A stretch of DNA of 64,000 bases from Lachnospiraceae bacterium (GCA_910575565.1 CAJTFL010000019.1:23393-87392); one strand, 5' to 3'. Positions 1 through 8,524 are shown, numbered from the stretch's first letter. Translations and numbers: made by a program. The notes: generated by a model not told the origin, from the sequence alone.

Positions 1-1272
1 CCCAATACCGCAGAAGAAGCGGTAAACCGTGCCTGCCAGTTGATTGAGGAGCTGGGAGCCGGGGAAGTGGTAGGGGGAATCATTGACATTTACCCGGTGA
101 AAAGGGAGGAAAGGCGCATTCCCTTCAGCAGCGGGAAAGTGAACCGGCTGCTGGGGACGGATATTGGGGAAGCCCAGATGAAGGAATACTTTAAGGCTCT
201 GGATTTAGGCTTTGATGAGGATAAGCAGGAGGTGATTGTTCCTACCTGGCGGCAGGATCTGGAACGCCCTGCGGATATCGCGGAGGAAGTGGCAAGGTTT
301 TACGGCTATGACAAGATCCCGACCACCCTTCCTACCGGGGAGGCGACCACCGGAAAGCTTTCCTTTAAGCTGCGGGTGGAGGAAGTGGCAAGGAGGGTTG
401 CCCAGTCCTTTGGGTTCTCCCAGGGAATGACCTACTCCTTTGAAAGCCCGAAGGTGTTTGACAAGCTGCTGCTGGGGGAGGATTCGCCCCTTCGCCAGGC
501 GATTACCATTATGAACCCGTTGGGAGAGGATTTCAGCATTATGCGCACTTCCCCCCTAAACGGTATGCTTTCTTCCCTGGCTACCAATTACAACCGGCGC
601 AATAAGGACGTAAGGCTTTATGAGCTGGCAAATATTTACCGGCCGAAGACCCTCCCCTTGACGGAGCTTCCCGATGAGCGGATGCAGTTTACCCTGGGGA
701 TGTACGGGGAAGGGGACTTTTTCACCATGAAAGGGGTAGTGGAGGAATTCTTTGACCAAGTTGGCATGAAGGAAAAGATCCACTACAATCCGGATGGCGA
801 TTATCCTTTCCTCCATCCTGGGCGCAAGGCGGAAATCATTTACCACAAGAAAACCGTAGGGTATATGGGCGAGCTTCATCCTGACTGCGGTGATGCCTAT
901 AAAATCGGCGAGAAGGTTTACGTGGCCGTGCTGGATATGCCAAGCATCCTTCCCTTCGTAAGCTTTGGCCGGAAGTATGCCGGGATCGCCAAGCACCCGG
1001 CAGTGACCCGGGATATCAGCATGGTCGTGCCAAAATCCGTGCTGGTGGGCCAGATTGAGGATGTGATTGCCCAGAGGGGCGGCAAGCTCTTAGAAAGCTA
1101 CCAGCTGTTTGATATTTATGAAGGCAGCCAGATTGTGGCAGGCTTTAAATCCGTGGCGTATTCCATCGTATTCCGCGCAAAAGACCGGACGCTGACGGAC
1201 GAGGATGTTAATGCGGTGATGAAAAAGATTTTAAATGGGCTGCAGGGTCTGGGGATTGAGCTGAGGGCGTGA
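1..1272 (+). CDS. pheT: phenylalanyl-tRNA synthetase beta subunit, C-terminal part (5' end outside window)
   Basis: The frame is open from the first base, so the gene begins upstream. The 423 visible residues are the C-terminal half of a protein usually about 800 residues long. They hold the end of the B3/4 region, the B5 domain (the stretch starting RIPFSSGKVNRLLG and ending near ADIAEEVARFYGYD), the catalytic-like core, and a C-terminal ferredoxin-fold anticodon-binding domain (from about KHPAVTRDISMVVP). With PheS, PheT charges tRNA-Phe in the cytoplasm; the beta subunit edits mischarged tyrosine and binds tRNA. pheS is expected just upstream. The TGA stop is followed by a long hairpin that may terminate this transcript and that also covers the eno ribosome-binding site. 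Confidence 0.97.
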   Translation, partial: PNTAEEAVNRACQLIEELGAGEVVGGIIDIYPVKREERRIPFSSGKVNRLLGTDIGEAQMKEYFKALDLGFDEDKQEVIVPTWRQDLERPADIAEEVARFYGYDKIPTTLPTGEATTGKLSFKLRVEEVARRVAQSFGFSQGMTYSFESPKVFDKLLLGEDSPLRQAITIMNPLGEDFSIMRTSPLNGMLSSLATNYNRRNKDVRLYELANIYRPKTLPLTELPDERMQFTLGMYGEGDFFTMKGVVEEFFDQVGMKEKIHYNPDGDYPFLHPGRKAEIIYHKKTVGYMGELHPDCGDAYKIGEKVYVAVLDMPSILPFVSFGRKYAGIAKHPAVTRDISMVVPKSVLVGQIEDVIAQRGGKLLESYQLFDIYEGSQIVAGFKSVAYSIVFRAKDRTLTDEDVNAVMKKILNGLQGLGIELRA

Positions 1273-1310
1273 CCGGTTAAAGAAAACGCAGGGATATCCG
1301 GCAGAAAGCC

Positions 1311-1339
1311 TTGTTCAAACCTCTCATTAGACGAATAAA
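1311..1339 (+). promoter_or_regulatory. possible weak promoter for eno
   Basis: A TTGTTC -35-like hexamer is followed after 17 bp by AATAAA as a poor -10. If used, transcription would start almost exactly at the foot of the hairpin ahead of eno. Both hexamers are imperfect, so this is tentative. Confidence 0.25.
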
Positions 1340-1343
1340 ATCA

Positions 1344-1398
1344 AAAAAATAAGCCATCCTTACCATAGGAAAACGAATGGTTAAGGAGGCTTATTTTT
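1344..1398 (+). promoter_or_regulatory. long hairpin enclosing the eno Shine-Dalgarno (terminator-like)
   Basis: A left arm at about 1346-1366 pairs with a right arm at 1377-1398 to give about 21 bp interrupted only by two single-base bulges, with a 10-nt loop. The 3' arm carries the eno Shine-Dalgarno AAGGAGG (1383-1389) and runs into TTATTTTT directly before the ATG. The same bases could therefore serve as an intrinsic terminator for pheT and as a structure sequestering the eno ribosome-binding site. The pairing is read from sequence; the regulatory role is inferred. Confidence 0.7.
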
Positions 1399-2664
1399 AT
1401 GAACGAAAAATTTGAAATCGCAGCAGTTTATGGAAGGGAAATACTAGATTCCAGGGGAAATCCTACGGTGGAGGCGGAGGTGCGCCTAGAAGGCGGGGCT
1501 TGGGGACGTGCAGCAGCCCCTTCCGGCGCATCCACCGGCCAGCATGAAGCCATTGAGCTGAGGGACGAGGGCAGCCGGTATCACGGAAAAGGGGTACAAA
1601 AGGCAGTAAACGGGGTAAATACGATTTTGGCGGAAGTGCTGATGTTTGAGGATGTGAGGAACCAGAAAAATATCGACCGGCTGTTAAAGGAAGCGGACGG
1701 GACGGAAAATAAGGGGAAGCTGGGAGCGAACGGGATCCTTAGCGTTTCCTTAGCCTGCGCAAGGGCGGCGGCAGCGGCCTATGGGATTCCCTTTCATCAG
1801 TATATCGGGGGGATTTACGGAAATAAGCTGCCTATGCCCATGATGAATATCTTAAACGGCGGGGCACATTCCGATAATTCCGTGGATATCCAGGAGTTTA
1901 TGATCCTGCCCATGGGCGCGTCCTCCTTTAAGGAAGGGTTAAGGTGGTGCGCCGAGGTTTACCAGGTGTTAAAAAAACTTTTAAGGGAGAGGAGGCTTTC
2001 CACGGCGGTAGGGGATGAGGGCGGTTTTGCCCCGGATCTTCGCGCCGGGGAGGAAGCCATTGAGCTGATTTTAAATGCGGTGAAGCTGGCCGGGTTTAAG
2101 GAGAGGACGGATTTTATGGTTTCCCTGGATGCGGCGGCAAGCGAATGGAAAAATACGGAGCTGGGGCCGGGATTTTATACGCTGCCTAAGCAGAAGCAGA
2201 CGTATAACCGGGAGCAGATGCTGGAATACTGGGTGAAGCTGGTGGATGCTTACCCCATTTATTCCATTGAAGATCCCATGGACGAGGAGGATTGGGAAGG
2301 CTGGCGGCTTCTGACCGGGAGAATCGGTGGGCGGACAAGGCTGGTAGGCGATGATTTGTTTGTCACCAATTGCTTCCGGCTGCAGAAAGGGATTACGGAT
2401 CACAGCGCCAATGCCATCTTGATTAAGCCCAACCAGATTGGCACGCTGACGGAAACCATGGATGCTATCCAGCTGGCTAAACTGAACGGATATACCACGA
2501 TTATGTCCCACCGTTCCGGCGAGACAGAGGACAGCACCATTGCGGATTTGGCCGTGGGCATGGGGACGGAGCTAATCAAAACCGGGGCGCCCTGCCGGGG
2601 GGAACGGACGGCAAAGTACAATCAGCTTTTGCGGATTGAGGAGCAGATCGAAGGGAACGAATAG
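1399..2664 (+). CDS. eno: enolase
   Basis: Enolase converts 2-phosphoglycerate to phosphoenolpyruvate in glycolysis. The 421-residue length is normal. Visible motifs are the N-terminal [16 protein letters not shown] block, the mobile loop SGASTG, the catalytic acid region [10 protein letters not shown], the metal ligand segments SIEDP and GDDLFVTN, the catalytic lysine segment LIKPNQIGT, and the signature SHRSGETED. The ATG lies 9 nt after AAGGAGG, but that Shine-Dalgarno is buried in a strong hairpin. The gene stands apart from the usual gapA-pgk-tpi-gpm cluster, at least within this window. A MITE lies between it and the next gene. Confidence 0.97.
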   Translation: MNEKFEIAAVYGREILDSRGNPTVEAEVRLEGGAWGRAAAPSGASTGQHEAIELRDEGSRYHGKGVQKAVNGVNTILAEVLMFEDVRNQKNIDRLLKEADGTENKGKLGANGILSVSLACARAAAAAYGIPFHQYIGGIYGNKLPMPMMNILNGGAHSDNSVDIQEFMILPMGASSFKEGLRWCAEVYQVLKKLLRERRLSTAVGDEGGFAPDLRAGEEAIELILNAVKLAGFKERTDFMVSLDAAASEWKNTELGPGFYTLPKQKQTYNREQMLEYWVKLVDAYPIYSIEDPMDEEDWEGWRLLTGRIGGRTRLVGDDLFVTNCFRLQKGITDHSANAILIKPNQIGTLTETMDAIQLAKLNGYTTIMSHRSGETEDSTIADLAVGMGTELIKTGAPCRGERTAKYNQLLRIEEQIEGNE

Positions 2665-2740
2665 AAAACAAATAGAAAAGGAATCGCGTATAAGGAATCG
2701 CGATAAAAAGTAGTTTAAAGCCGCCTTAAACCATGATATA

Positions 2741-2906
2741 CTAGTACTGCGTTGCGTAAATAACGGTGAATAGGCGTCTGATGTCTGCGTTAGATGTGAA
2801 TCCCGCGAAACGAAGGCGTAGTGGTGCTACGTCGAGTTTCGTGGGATTTACAGATGACGTAGACAGCGGGTGCATATTCACTGGAATTTACGCAACGCAG
2901 TACTAG
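2741..2906. mobile_element. 166-bp palindromic MITE-like element, copy 1
   Basis: The segment begins and ends with perfect 20-bp inverted repeats (CTAGTACTGCGTTGCG... and its complement). The whole length is an imperfect palindrome centred near a GTAGTGGTGCTAC core, so its RNA would form one long hairpin. A second copy at 8720-8885, in the opposite orientation, differs at about one base. It encodes no transposase. The ends CTAG...CTAG fit insertion into a CTAG target with duplication of either TA or all four bases. This copy sits between eno and the next gene. Confidence 0.85.
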
Positions 2907-2921
2907 TTTAAAGATACCAGG

Positions 2922-2949
2922 GCCAAAAGAAACGGATCTTTTGGCTTTG
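2922..2949 (+). terminator. possible eno terminator displaced by the MITE
   Basis: GCCAAAAG (2922-2929) pairs perfectly with CTTTTGGC (2938-2945) across an 8-nt loop. The U-tract (TTTG) is poor. It lies just after the MITE, so the element may have inserted between eno and its terminator. Confidence 0.35.
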
Positions 2950-2985
2950 CATCTTTACGATAGGGAAAGGACGGCGCAGCAGAAG

Positions 2986-3957
2986 ATGAGGATTGGATTT
3001 TTGGGAGCGGGGAGAATCGCAGAGGTAGTTGCACCGGCGGTGGTGCAGGCAGAGAATGTGGAGCGCATGGCGGTGGCGGCCAGGGATTTGTCCAGGGCTA
3101 AGGCGTTTGCAGAGAAATGGGGCTTTAAGAAGGCTTACGGAAGCTATGAGGAAATGATGGAAGATCCGGAGGTGGACGTGGTTTACATCGGGACGCCCCA
3201 TTCCTGCCATTACCGTCAAATGATGATGGCTATGGAGCATGGCAAGGGCGTATTTTGCGAAAAGGCCTTCTGCATTAACGCTTCCCAGGCAAGGGAAGTG
3301 GCGGATTACGCAGAGCGTCACGGGCTTTTTGCGGCAGAAGCCATTTGGACCAGGTATATGCCTTCCCGAAAAGTGATTAAGGAGTTAATTGACAGCGGCA
3401 TAATCGGGACTCCGGCCATGCTGACGGCGAGCCTATGCTATGATGTGGCGGGCAAGGAGCGGATCTTAAAGCCGGAGCTGGCAGGCGGGGCTTTGCTGGA
3501 TTTAGGGGTATATGGGATTAATTTTGCCCTGATGTGCTTTGGGGATCAGATTGAGCGGGTTGAGTCGTCGGTGCAGATGCATCCCACCGGCGTGGACGGC
3601 ATGGAAAGCATCACCCTCTTTTTTCAGGATAGGCGGGCGGCGGTCATTACCGCCGGGATTTATTCCCGCTCTGACCGGAAAGGGATTATCCATGGGGACA
3701 AAGGGTATATGGTTGTGGAGAATATCAATAATCCCCAGTCCGTTTCGGTTTTTGACACAAAGGACAATTTGGTGGAAAAACGGGAATTTCCCCAAAAGGT
3801 TAACGGCTATGAATTCCAGTTTGAAGAGATTGGCGCAGCCTTTGACGCCGGGAAGACCCAGGCGGAGTCCATGCCCCTTAAGGATACGGTTTTTGTGATG
3901 GAGCTTTGCGATCGGCTGCGCAGGCAGTGGAAATTTAAGTATCCGGAGGAAAATTAA
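2986..3957 (+). CDS. Gfo/Idh/MocA family oxidoreductase
   Basis: A predicted 323-residue cytoplasmic NAD(P)-dependent sugar or inositol-type dehydrogenase. The N-terminus has the Rossmann motif GFLGAGRIAE. The segment DVVYIGTPHSCHY and the EKAFCINASQAREV block (the usual EKP variant) are typical of the family, as is the C-terminal alpha/beta substrate domain. I chose the ATG that gives MRIGFLGAG because the frame upstream of it looks non-conserved and runs back toward the MITE. The ribosome-binding site is weak. Substrate cannot be told from sequence. It stands alone between eno and secG. Confidence 0.88.
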   Translation: MRIGFLGAGRIAEVVAPAVVQAENVERMAVAARDLSRAKAFAEKWGFKKAYGSYEEMMEDPEVDVVYIGTPHSCHYRQMMMAMEHGKGVFCEKAFCINASQAREVADYAERHGLFAAEAIWTRYMPSRKVIKELIDSGIIGTPAMLTASLCYDVAGKERILKPELAGGALLDLGVYGINFALMCFGDQIERVESSVQMHPTGVDGMESITLFFQDRRAAVITAGIYSRSDRKGIIHGDKGYMVVENINNPQSVSVFDTKDNLVEKREFPQKVNGYEFQFEEIGAAFDAGKTQAESMPLKDTVFVMELCDRLRRQWKFKYPEEN

Positions 3958-3960
3958 GTG

Positions 3961-3989
3961 TTGTAATTGCGGAAAAAGTATGCTATGAT
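3961..3989 (+). promoter_or_regulatory. sigma-A-type promoter for secG
   Basis: TTGTAA, a 17-bp spacer and TATGAT lie just after the preceding stop codon and about 50 bp ahead of secG. Confidence 0.6.
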
Positions 3990-4040
3990 ACAAAAAGTGT
4001 GATCAAAGCTATGATTGGCTATGGTTTAGGAGGTGGAAAC

Positions 4041-4280
4041 ATGACCGCATTGAAAATTGTCCTTACAATCATTTTTGTGATTATATGTATTGCTTTGTCC
4101 GTAATTATTCTGATGCAGGAGGGCAAATCTTCCGGGTTAGGTTCTGTGGCTGGCATGGCGGATACCTACTGGGGGAAGAATAAGGGCCGCTCCATGGAAG
4201 GCGCACTGGAAAAATTTACGAGGTTTGCCGCAGTTGCGTTTATGCTGCTGGCATTAGTCCTGAATTATCTGAATCGGTAA
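4041..4280 (+). CDS. secG: preprotein translocase subunit SecG
   Basis: A 79-residue membrane protein with two hydrophobic helices (about residues 3-22 and 57-76). Between them is the conserved SecG loop MQEGKSSGLGSVAG. SecG associates with SecYE in the cytoplasmic membrane and helps SecA-driven export. The start is the ATG 7 nt after AGGAGGT; an in-frame upstream methionine lacks a ribosome-binding site. The secG-rnr pair is a common Firmicutes arrangement. A hairpin between the two genes may attenuate read-through. Confidence 0.93.
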   Translation: MTALKIVLTIIFVIICIALSVIILMQEGKSSGLGSVAGMADTYWGKNKGRSMEGALEKFTRFAAVAFMLLALVLNYLNR

Positions 4281-4290
4281 GGGGAAGCAG

Positions 4291-4319
4291 AGCACTCTTG
4301 GAAACAAGGGTGCTTTTTC
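4291..4319 (+). terminator. intrinsic terminator or attenuator between secG and rnr
   Basis: AGCACTCTTG pairs with CAAGGGTGCT (one G-T pair) around a GAAA loop and is followed by TTTTTCC. Confidence 0.75.
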
Positions 4320-4397
4320 CGTCAGAGGGAAACCAAAAAAAGAGGCAGAAAAAGAAATCGAAAAAAGAAATGAAAACAAAAAGAAGCAGGAGCATAT

Positions 4398-6566
4398 ATG
4401 GAGAATAAGAAATTAAATGAGCGAAAAGAAATGCTGACGAAGCTAATCCACGATCCGGCTTACCGGCCCATGAAGGCCAAGGAGATCGCCATCCTTTTGG
4501 ATATCCCCAAGGAGCAGCGGGGAGAGCTGATGGAGGTTCTTGATGCATTGGTGGAGGAAGGGAAGATCGGGATTTCCAAAAAAGGAAAATACGGCAGGCC
4601 GGAGCGGCTGACCGTGACGGGGATATACTCCGGCCATCCCAAGGGATTTGGGTTTGTGACGGCAGAGGGGATGGAGCGGGATATCTATATTCCGGCGGAG
4701 AAGACGGGAAACGCCATGCACGGCGATAAGGTGCAGCTTGCGGTGGGGCCAGAAAGCGGCGGGAAACGGCCGGAGGGCATGATCATCAAGGTGCTGGAGC
4801 GGGCAAACCGGGAGATCGTGGGGTATTACCAGAAGAATAAGAATTTCGGCTTTGTGATACCGGATAACCAGAAGATTGGCAGGGATATTTTTATCCCCAG
4901 CGGAAAGGATATGGGGGCAGTCACAGGCCATAAGGTGGTTGCGGTGATCACAGATTACGGAAGCATGGGCCGGGATGGGGCTTTGCCTGGCAATCCGGAA
5001 GGCGTGATTGCAGAGATTATCGGCCATGTAAACGATCCGGGGACGGATATCCTTTCCCTTGTCCGTGCCTATGGCCTGCCGGAGGAATTCCCGGAGGAGG
5101 TGATGGAGGAAGCCAGGAAGGCTCCGGATGAGGCAATGCCAGAGGAATATCAGGGCCGCCTGGATCTGCGTTCCCTTCCCACCGTCACCATCGATGGAGA
5201 GGATGCCAAGGATTTGGATGATGCAATTACCTTGTCAAAGGAGGGAGGGCGCTACCGCCTGGGCGTCCACATCGCGGACGTTACCCATTACGTGAAAGAG
5301 GGGAGCGCTTTGGATCAGGAAGCGCTAAGGCGGGGAACCAGCGTTTACCTGGTGGATCGGGTAATCCCCATGCTTCCCCACAAGCTGTCCAACGGCATCT
5401 GCTCCTTAAATGCCGGGGCGGATCGGCTGGCCTTAAGCTGTTTGATGGAAATTGACGGGAAAGGGAATATACTAGGCCATCAGATTGCGGAGACGGTGAT
5501 CCGTGTGGACAGGAGGATGACGTACACGGCGGTAAATGGGATCATTACCCATGAGGATCCGGCACTGATGGAGGAATACCGGGAATTTGTCCCCATGTTC
5601 CAGCTGATGAAGGAGCTTTCCGGGCGGATCAGGGAGCGCAGGTACGGAAGGGGAGCGGTGGATTTTGACTTCCCGGAAAGCAAGATTGTGCTGGACGAAC
5701 AGGGAAAGCCGGTGGAGATAAAGCCCTATGAGCGGAATGCGGCCACGAAACTAATCGAAGATTTTATGCTGGCGGCCAATGAGACGGTAGCGGAGGATTT
5801 TTACTGGCAGCAGATTCCCTTCCTTTACCGGAGCCATGAGAAGCCGGATCCGGAAAAGATTAAGCAGTTTACGGCCTTCCTCCATAATTTCGGGTACACG
5901 CTCCATGTCCAGAACGGGGAGCTTCATCCTAAGGAGCTGCAAAAGCTGTTTGATCAGGCAGAAGGCAGCCCGGAAGAAGTGCTGATCCGCCAGCTGGCGT
6001 TGCGTTCCATGAAGCAGGCAAAGTATACCATAGACTGCAGCGGCCATTTCGGGCTGGCAGCTAGTTTTTACTGCCATTTTACCTCCCCTATCCGCCGGTA
6101 TCCGGATCTGCAGATTCACCGGATAATCAAGGAGCAGCTGGCCCAGGGCCTAAGCGAGGGGCGGACGGCCCACTATGGTTCCATCCTTCCCCAGATAGCC
6201 ATCCAGACCTCTGCCTTAGAGCGGAGGGCGGAAGAGGCGGAGCGGGAGACGGATAAGCTGAAAAAGTGCGAATATATGTCCAGGTTTATCGGGGAAGCCT
6301 TTGAGGGCGTGATCTCTGGCGTGACCAACTGGGGACTTTACGTAGAGCTTCCCAACACGGTGGAAGGCCTGATTCGGATCCAGGAATTATCCGATGATTA
6401 CTATCTGTTTGACGAACCGAATTACCAGTTAATCGGGGAAACCACGGGAAAGACCTATAAGCTGGGGCAGAAAATCAAGGTGGCAGTGGCGAAGACGGAC
6501 AAGCTGTTAAAAACCATAGACTTTGTGCCGGAGAACCTGTTGAAGGTATCTGGAGAAGGGAAATAG
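4398..6566 (+). CDS. rnr: ribonuclease R
   Basis: A 722-residue processive 3'-5' exoribonuclease of the RNB family that degrades structured RNA and takes part in mRNA and rRNA turnover. In order there is an N-terminal winged-helix-like region, two cold-shock OB domains (with GFGFVTAEG and NFGFVIPD), the RNB catalytic domain with its acidic signature TIDGEDAKDLDDAI near residue 265 and SPIRRYPDLQIHR near residue 565, and a C-terminal S1 domain (about 630-710). CAGGAG lies 5-6 nt before the ATG. In many Firmicutes smpB follows rnr; here it does not, and an island begins shortly after. Confidence 0.96.
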   Translation: MENKKLNERKEMLTKLIHDPAYRPMKAKEIAILLDIPKEQRGELMEVLDALVEEGKIGISKKGKYGRPERLTVTGIYSGHPKGFGFVTAEGMERDIYIPAEKTGNAMHGDKVQLAVGPESGGKRPEGMIIKVLERANREIVGYYQKNKNFGFVIPDNQKIGRDIFIPSGKDMGAVTGHKVVAVITDYGSMGRDGALPGNPEGVIAEIIGHVNDPGTDILSLVRAYGLPEEFPEEVMEEARKAPDEAMPEEYQGRLDLRSLPTVTIDGEDAKDLDDAITLSKEGGRYRLGVHIADVTHYVKEGSALDQEALRRGTSVYLVDRVIPMLPHKLSNGICSLNAGADRLALSCLMEIDGKGNILGHQIAETVIRVDRRMTYTAVNGIITHEDPALMEEYREFVPMFQLMKELSGRIRERRYGRGAVDFDFPESKIVLDEQGKPVEIKPYERNAATKLIEDFMLAANETVAEDFYWQQIPFLYRSHEKPDPEKIKQFTAFLHNFGYTLHVQNGELHPKELQKLFDQAEGSPEEVLIRQLALRSMKQAKYTIDCSGHFGLAASFYCHFTSPIRRYPDLQIHRIIKEQLAQGLSEGRTAHYGSILPQIAIQTSALERRAEEAERETDKLKKCEYMSRFIGEAFEGVISGVTNWGLYVELPNTVEGLIRIQELSDDYYLFDEPNYQLIGETTGKTYKLGQKIKVAVAKTDKLLKTIDFVPENLLKVSGEGK

Positions 6567-6582
6567 GGATAAGGTGAAAAAA

Positions 6583-6688
6583 GGATGGGGCAAAACGGAC
6601 GGTAAATTTTCTGCGCAATATAAGCAGGATAATATTGGTGAATATATCTGCCATATATTGTAGAGAAATACCGTGTTTTGCCCCATCC
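6583..6688. repeat. 106-bp interrupted inverted repeat, possible bidirectional terminator
   Basis: GGATGGGGCAAAAC at 6583-6596 is perfectly inverted at 6675-6688. Partial pairing continues inward (CGGTA / TACCG and further AT-rich matches). The arms are flanked by A-runs on the left and CTTTTA on the right, which suits a terminator read from both strands between rnr and the convergent small gene. A small non-autonomous element is the alternative. Confidence 0.55.
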
Positions 6689-6776
6689 CTTTTAATTGCG
6701 AAGCCCCACCCGTTTTATTCCTGCATCGGAAAACGATTGCTGCAGCATAAACAGTGCGCAAAGCTTAGGATCAAGC

Positions 6777-7055
6777 TTAAGAAAAAGAATCCTCATGCTT
6801 TCCGGCCGCGGCTTCCGGAAGATAGGGATATAGCTCCTCGTAAGCTTCTTCCTCCGCATTGCTCTGAGGCGGCGTGGGGATCAGCCCGGTGCAGTCCATG
6901 CTTGAGCAGATAGAACCTTCCAAATCATGGAATTCCCGGTGGAAGCCCATCTCCCCTGTATCTTTCGGAGAAAGGCCGTCAGTCTGATGAGCCTGTTGCG
7001 AAGCCTTTACCGCTTTTTCCCCGTTTTGCCGTTCCTTTCGTTGAAACCAATTCAT
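6777..7055 (-). CDS. small hypothetical protein, unknown function
   Basis: A 92-residue soluble protein with no signal peptide. The ATG has a good ribosome-binding site (GAGGTG, 5-nt spacing); a TTG one codon upstream is too close to it. The N-terminus is basic (MNWFQRKERQNGEK). The central part holds a closely spaced cysteine pair (CSSMDC) and a TGLIPTPP segment, then an acidic Tyr/Glu-rich stretch. I do not recognise a family. It converges on rnr across a long inverted repeat and marks the last host-like gene before the island. Confidence 0.6.
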   Translation of the reverse strand: MNWFQRKERQNGEKAVKASQQAHQTDGLSPKDTGEMGFHREFHDLEGSICSSMDCTGLIPTPPQSNAEEEAYEELYPYLPEAAAGKHEDSFS

Positions 7056-7154
7056 CAAATCACCTCGCTTTCATAGCTTAGTATGGAGGCGGGTGATTTT
7101 TTTTATACGATAAATGAACGTGCGCCCAGTTACCAGCGATAAAAAAATGATGAC

Positions 7155-7775
7155 ATGTTAAATGCTTATCTGTTCCATATTCGTGGCGATGAACAGGCGG
7201 CATCCACCCAGCCCCAGACAACTTGGGCTACACCTGAGTGGAGGCAGGATGCTAAGGGCTGGCGCGTCCAGAATCCTGACGGTTCTTATCTGATGAATCA
7301 GCGGCATCAGTTCAACGGCCTTTGGTATTATATGGGAGCCGATTATGTAATCTATGAGCAGCCGCATACAGAACCTACACCAGATTTACCTACATTGGAA
7401 AATCCAACATTGGATAATCCAACGCAGGAAAAACCAATGTTGGAAAAACCTACGTTGGAAAATCCAATGCAATTAAATAAAGATATACAAAGAACTGACT
7501 TACCAACAAAAGAAAAAATAAATACGGATTTACAAAGTACCCATTCCATTCCTATCCTTTCCCCTAACCCCTCTCCTTTGGAGCAGGAAGCGGCTACGCC
7601 GCTGGAACGGAAACGAAAGGAAGCGGAAGCACAGACCGCTTTTGAGATTTACCGGGAGATCATCAAGGAAAATATCGACTATGACATTCTCATACAGGAT
7701 ATGAAGTTTGACGGGGACAGGCTGAATGAAATTGTAGACCTCCTGCTGGAAACCGTCTGTGGTGTTAGTATATAA
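7155..7775 (+). pseudogene. chimeric ORF: cell-wall-binding-like repeat joined to RepA/DUF6017-like fragment
   Basis: A 206-residue frame of mixed origin. Residues about 28-70 (GWRVQNPDGSYLMNQRH then FNGLWYYMGAD) look like a choline- or cell-wall-binding repeat. Residues about 70-130 form a Pro-rich linker with repeated five-residue units (LENPT, LDNPT, QEKPM, LEKPT, LENPM). Residues about 150-205 (AFEIYREIIKENIDYDILIQ, then DEIVDLLLETVC-like) resemble the DUF6017 C-terminal domain of replication initiator A proteins of Gram-positive mobile elements. The frame ends at the left edge of an IS3 element, where RepA proteins would continue. There is no convincing ribosome-binding site. Family names are from memory of the motifs. 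Confidence 0.55.
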
Positions 7776-8465
7776 GTGTGGACAGGAAAAGTTGAACAAC
7801 CTATACGATCAAATGAAAGAGCAAAGGAGATGAAAGGCATAGCGAAAAATCAAAAATCTTACACTCCGGAATTTAAACAGCAGATCGTGGACCTGTATAA
7901 TGCTGGAGGAACCTCGTATCCACAACCGGAACGTGAATATGGCGTAAATCGGAGTACGATTAGCGGTTGGGTAAAGCATCTTTCCCCGATCAAGGTATCA
8001 GAGGAGGAAACGGTTACCCTCAAGGAGTATAAGGCTCTCCAAAAAGAAACCCAGCGCCTTAAGATCGAGAACGAAATACTAAAAAAAGCGACCGCCATAT
8101 TCGCAAAAGAACAATAGCCGAGATTGTTGCATTTATCCAGAATAACTTAACCAATTACTCTGTATCCCAGCTTTGCAGTGCCCTGAAATCCCCAAGGAGT
8201 ACCTATTACAAGGCTCTGGTTTGTGTACCTTCAAATAAGCGGATGGAGTATGAGGAATTCGGCAGGAAAGTGAAACAGGCCTTTGAGGATTCCAAACGCA
8301 GATATGGGGCTGTCAAACTATGCCGTGTACTAGGTGGCGCCGGGACACCCTGCAGCATCAAGCGGGTCCAGAGGCATATGGCAGGGCAGGGACTGCGCTC
8401 TGTGGTAGTAAAGAAGTACAGCCACCATGCCAATCATGGCAGTATCCCAGATGATAAAGTGAATA
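7758..8465 (+). mobile_element. IS3-family element 1, right part deleted
   Basis: The left end is near TGTGGTGTTAGTATATAA, after which orfA and the start of orfB follow. The element stops abruptly at about 8465, where sequence of a second, oppositely oriented IS3 element begins. About two thirds of orfB, including the DDE catalytic core, and the right terminal repeat are missing. Confidence 0.75.
7830..8117 (+). CDS. IS3-family transposase OrfA
   Basis: A 95-residue helix-turn-helix protein. Residues about 10-45 (YTPEFKQQIVDLYNAGG to NRSTISGWVKHL) are the HTH_Tnp_1 domain and residues 60-85 form a leucine-rich coiled coil (KALQKETQRLKIENEILKKA). Near the end is the slippery run A-AAA-AAA-G at 8081-8088, typical of the -1 programmed frameshift that makes OrfAB in IS3 elements. 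OrfA looks intact, but its partner is truncated, so the element cannot transpose by itself. The start is uncertain: AAAGGAG abuts this ATG and an in-frame GTG lies upstream at 7776. Confidence 0.8.
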   Translation: MKGIAKNQKSYTPEFKQQIVDLYNAGGTSYPQPEREYGVNRSTISGWVKHLSPIKVSEEETVTLKEYKALQKETQRLKIENEILKKATAIFAKEQ

Positions 8466-8524
8466 TCTTCCAGCCTTTTTTCCTTTTTAAGCTGTCTGCC
8501 CGAAGGCTTCCTGGTCTTAAATGA
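8081..8524 (+). pseudogene. IS3-family transposase OrfB, N-terminal fragment
   Basis: This frame lies -1 to orfA and continues from the slippery run. It gives IRKRTIAEIVAFIQNNLTNY and then a typical OrfB N-terminus (FEDSKRRYGAVKLCRVL, RVQRHMAGQGLRS). After DDKVNI at about 8464 it enters unrelated sequence that is the complement of the second IS, and stops. The rve/DDE integrase core is absent. Confidence 0.75.

Noticed and set aside
7352..7549. Minus-strand frame with repeated GFSNVGFSN motif
   Set aside because: It is the complement of the five-residue linker repeats of the RepA-like fragment.
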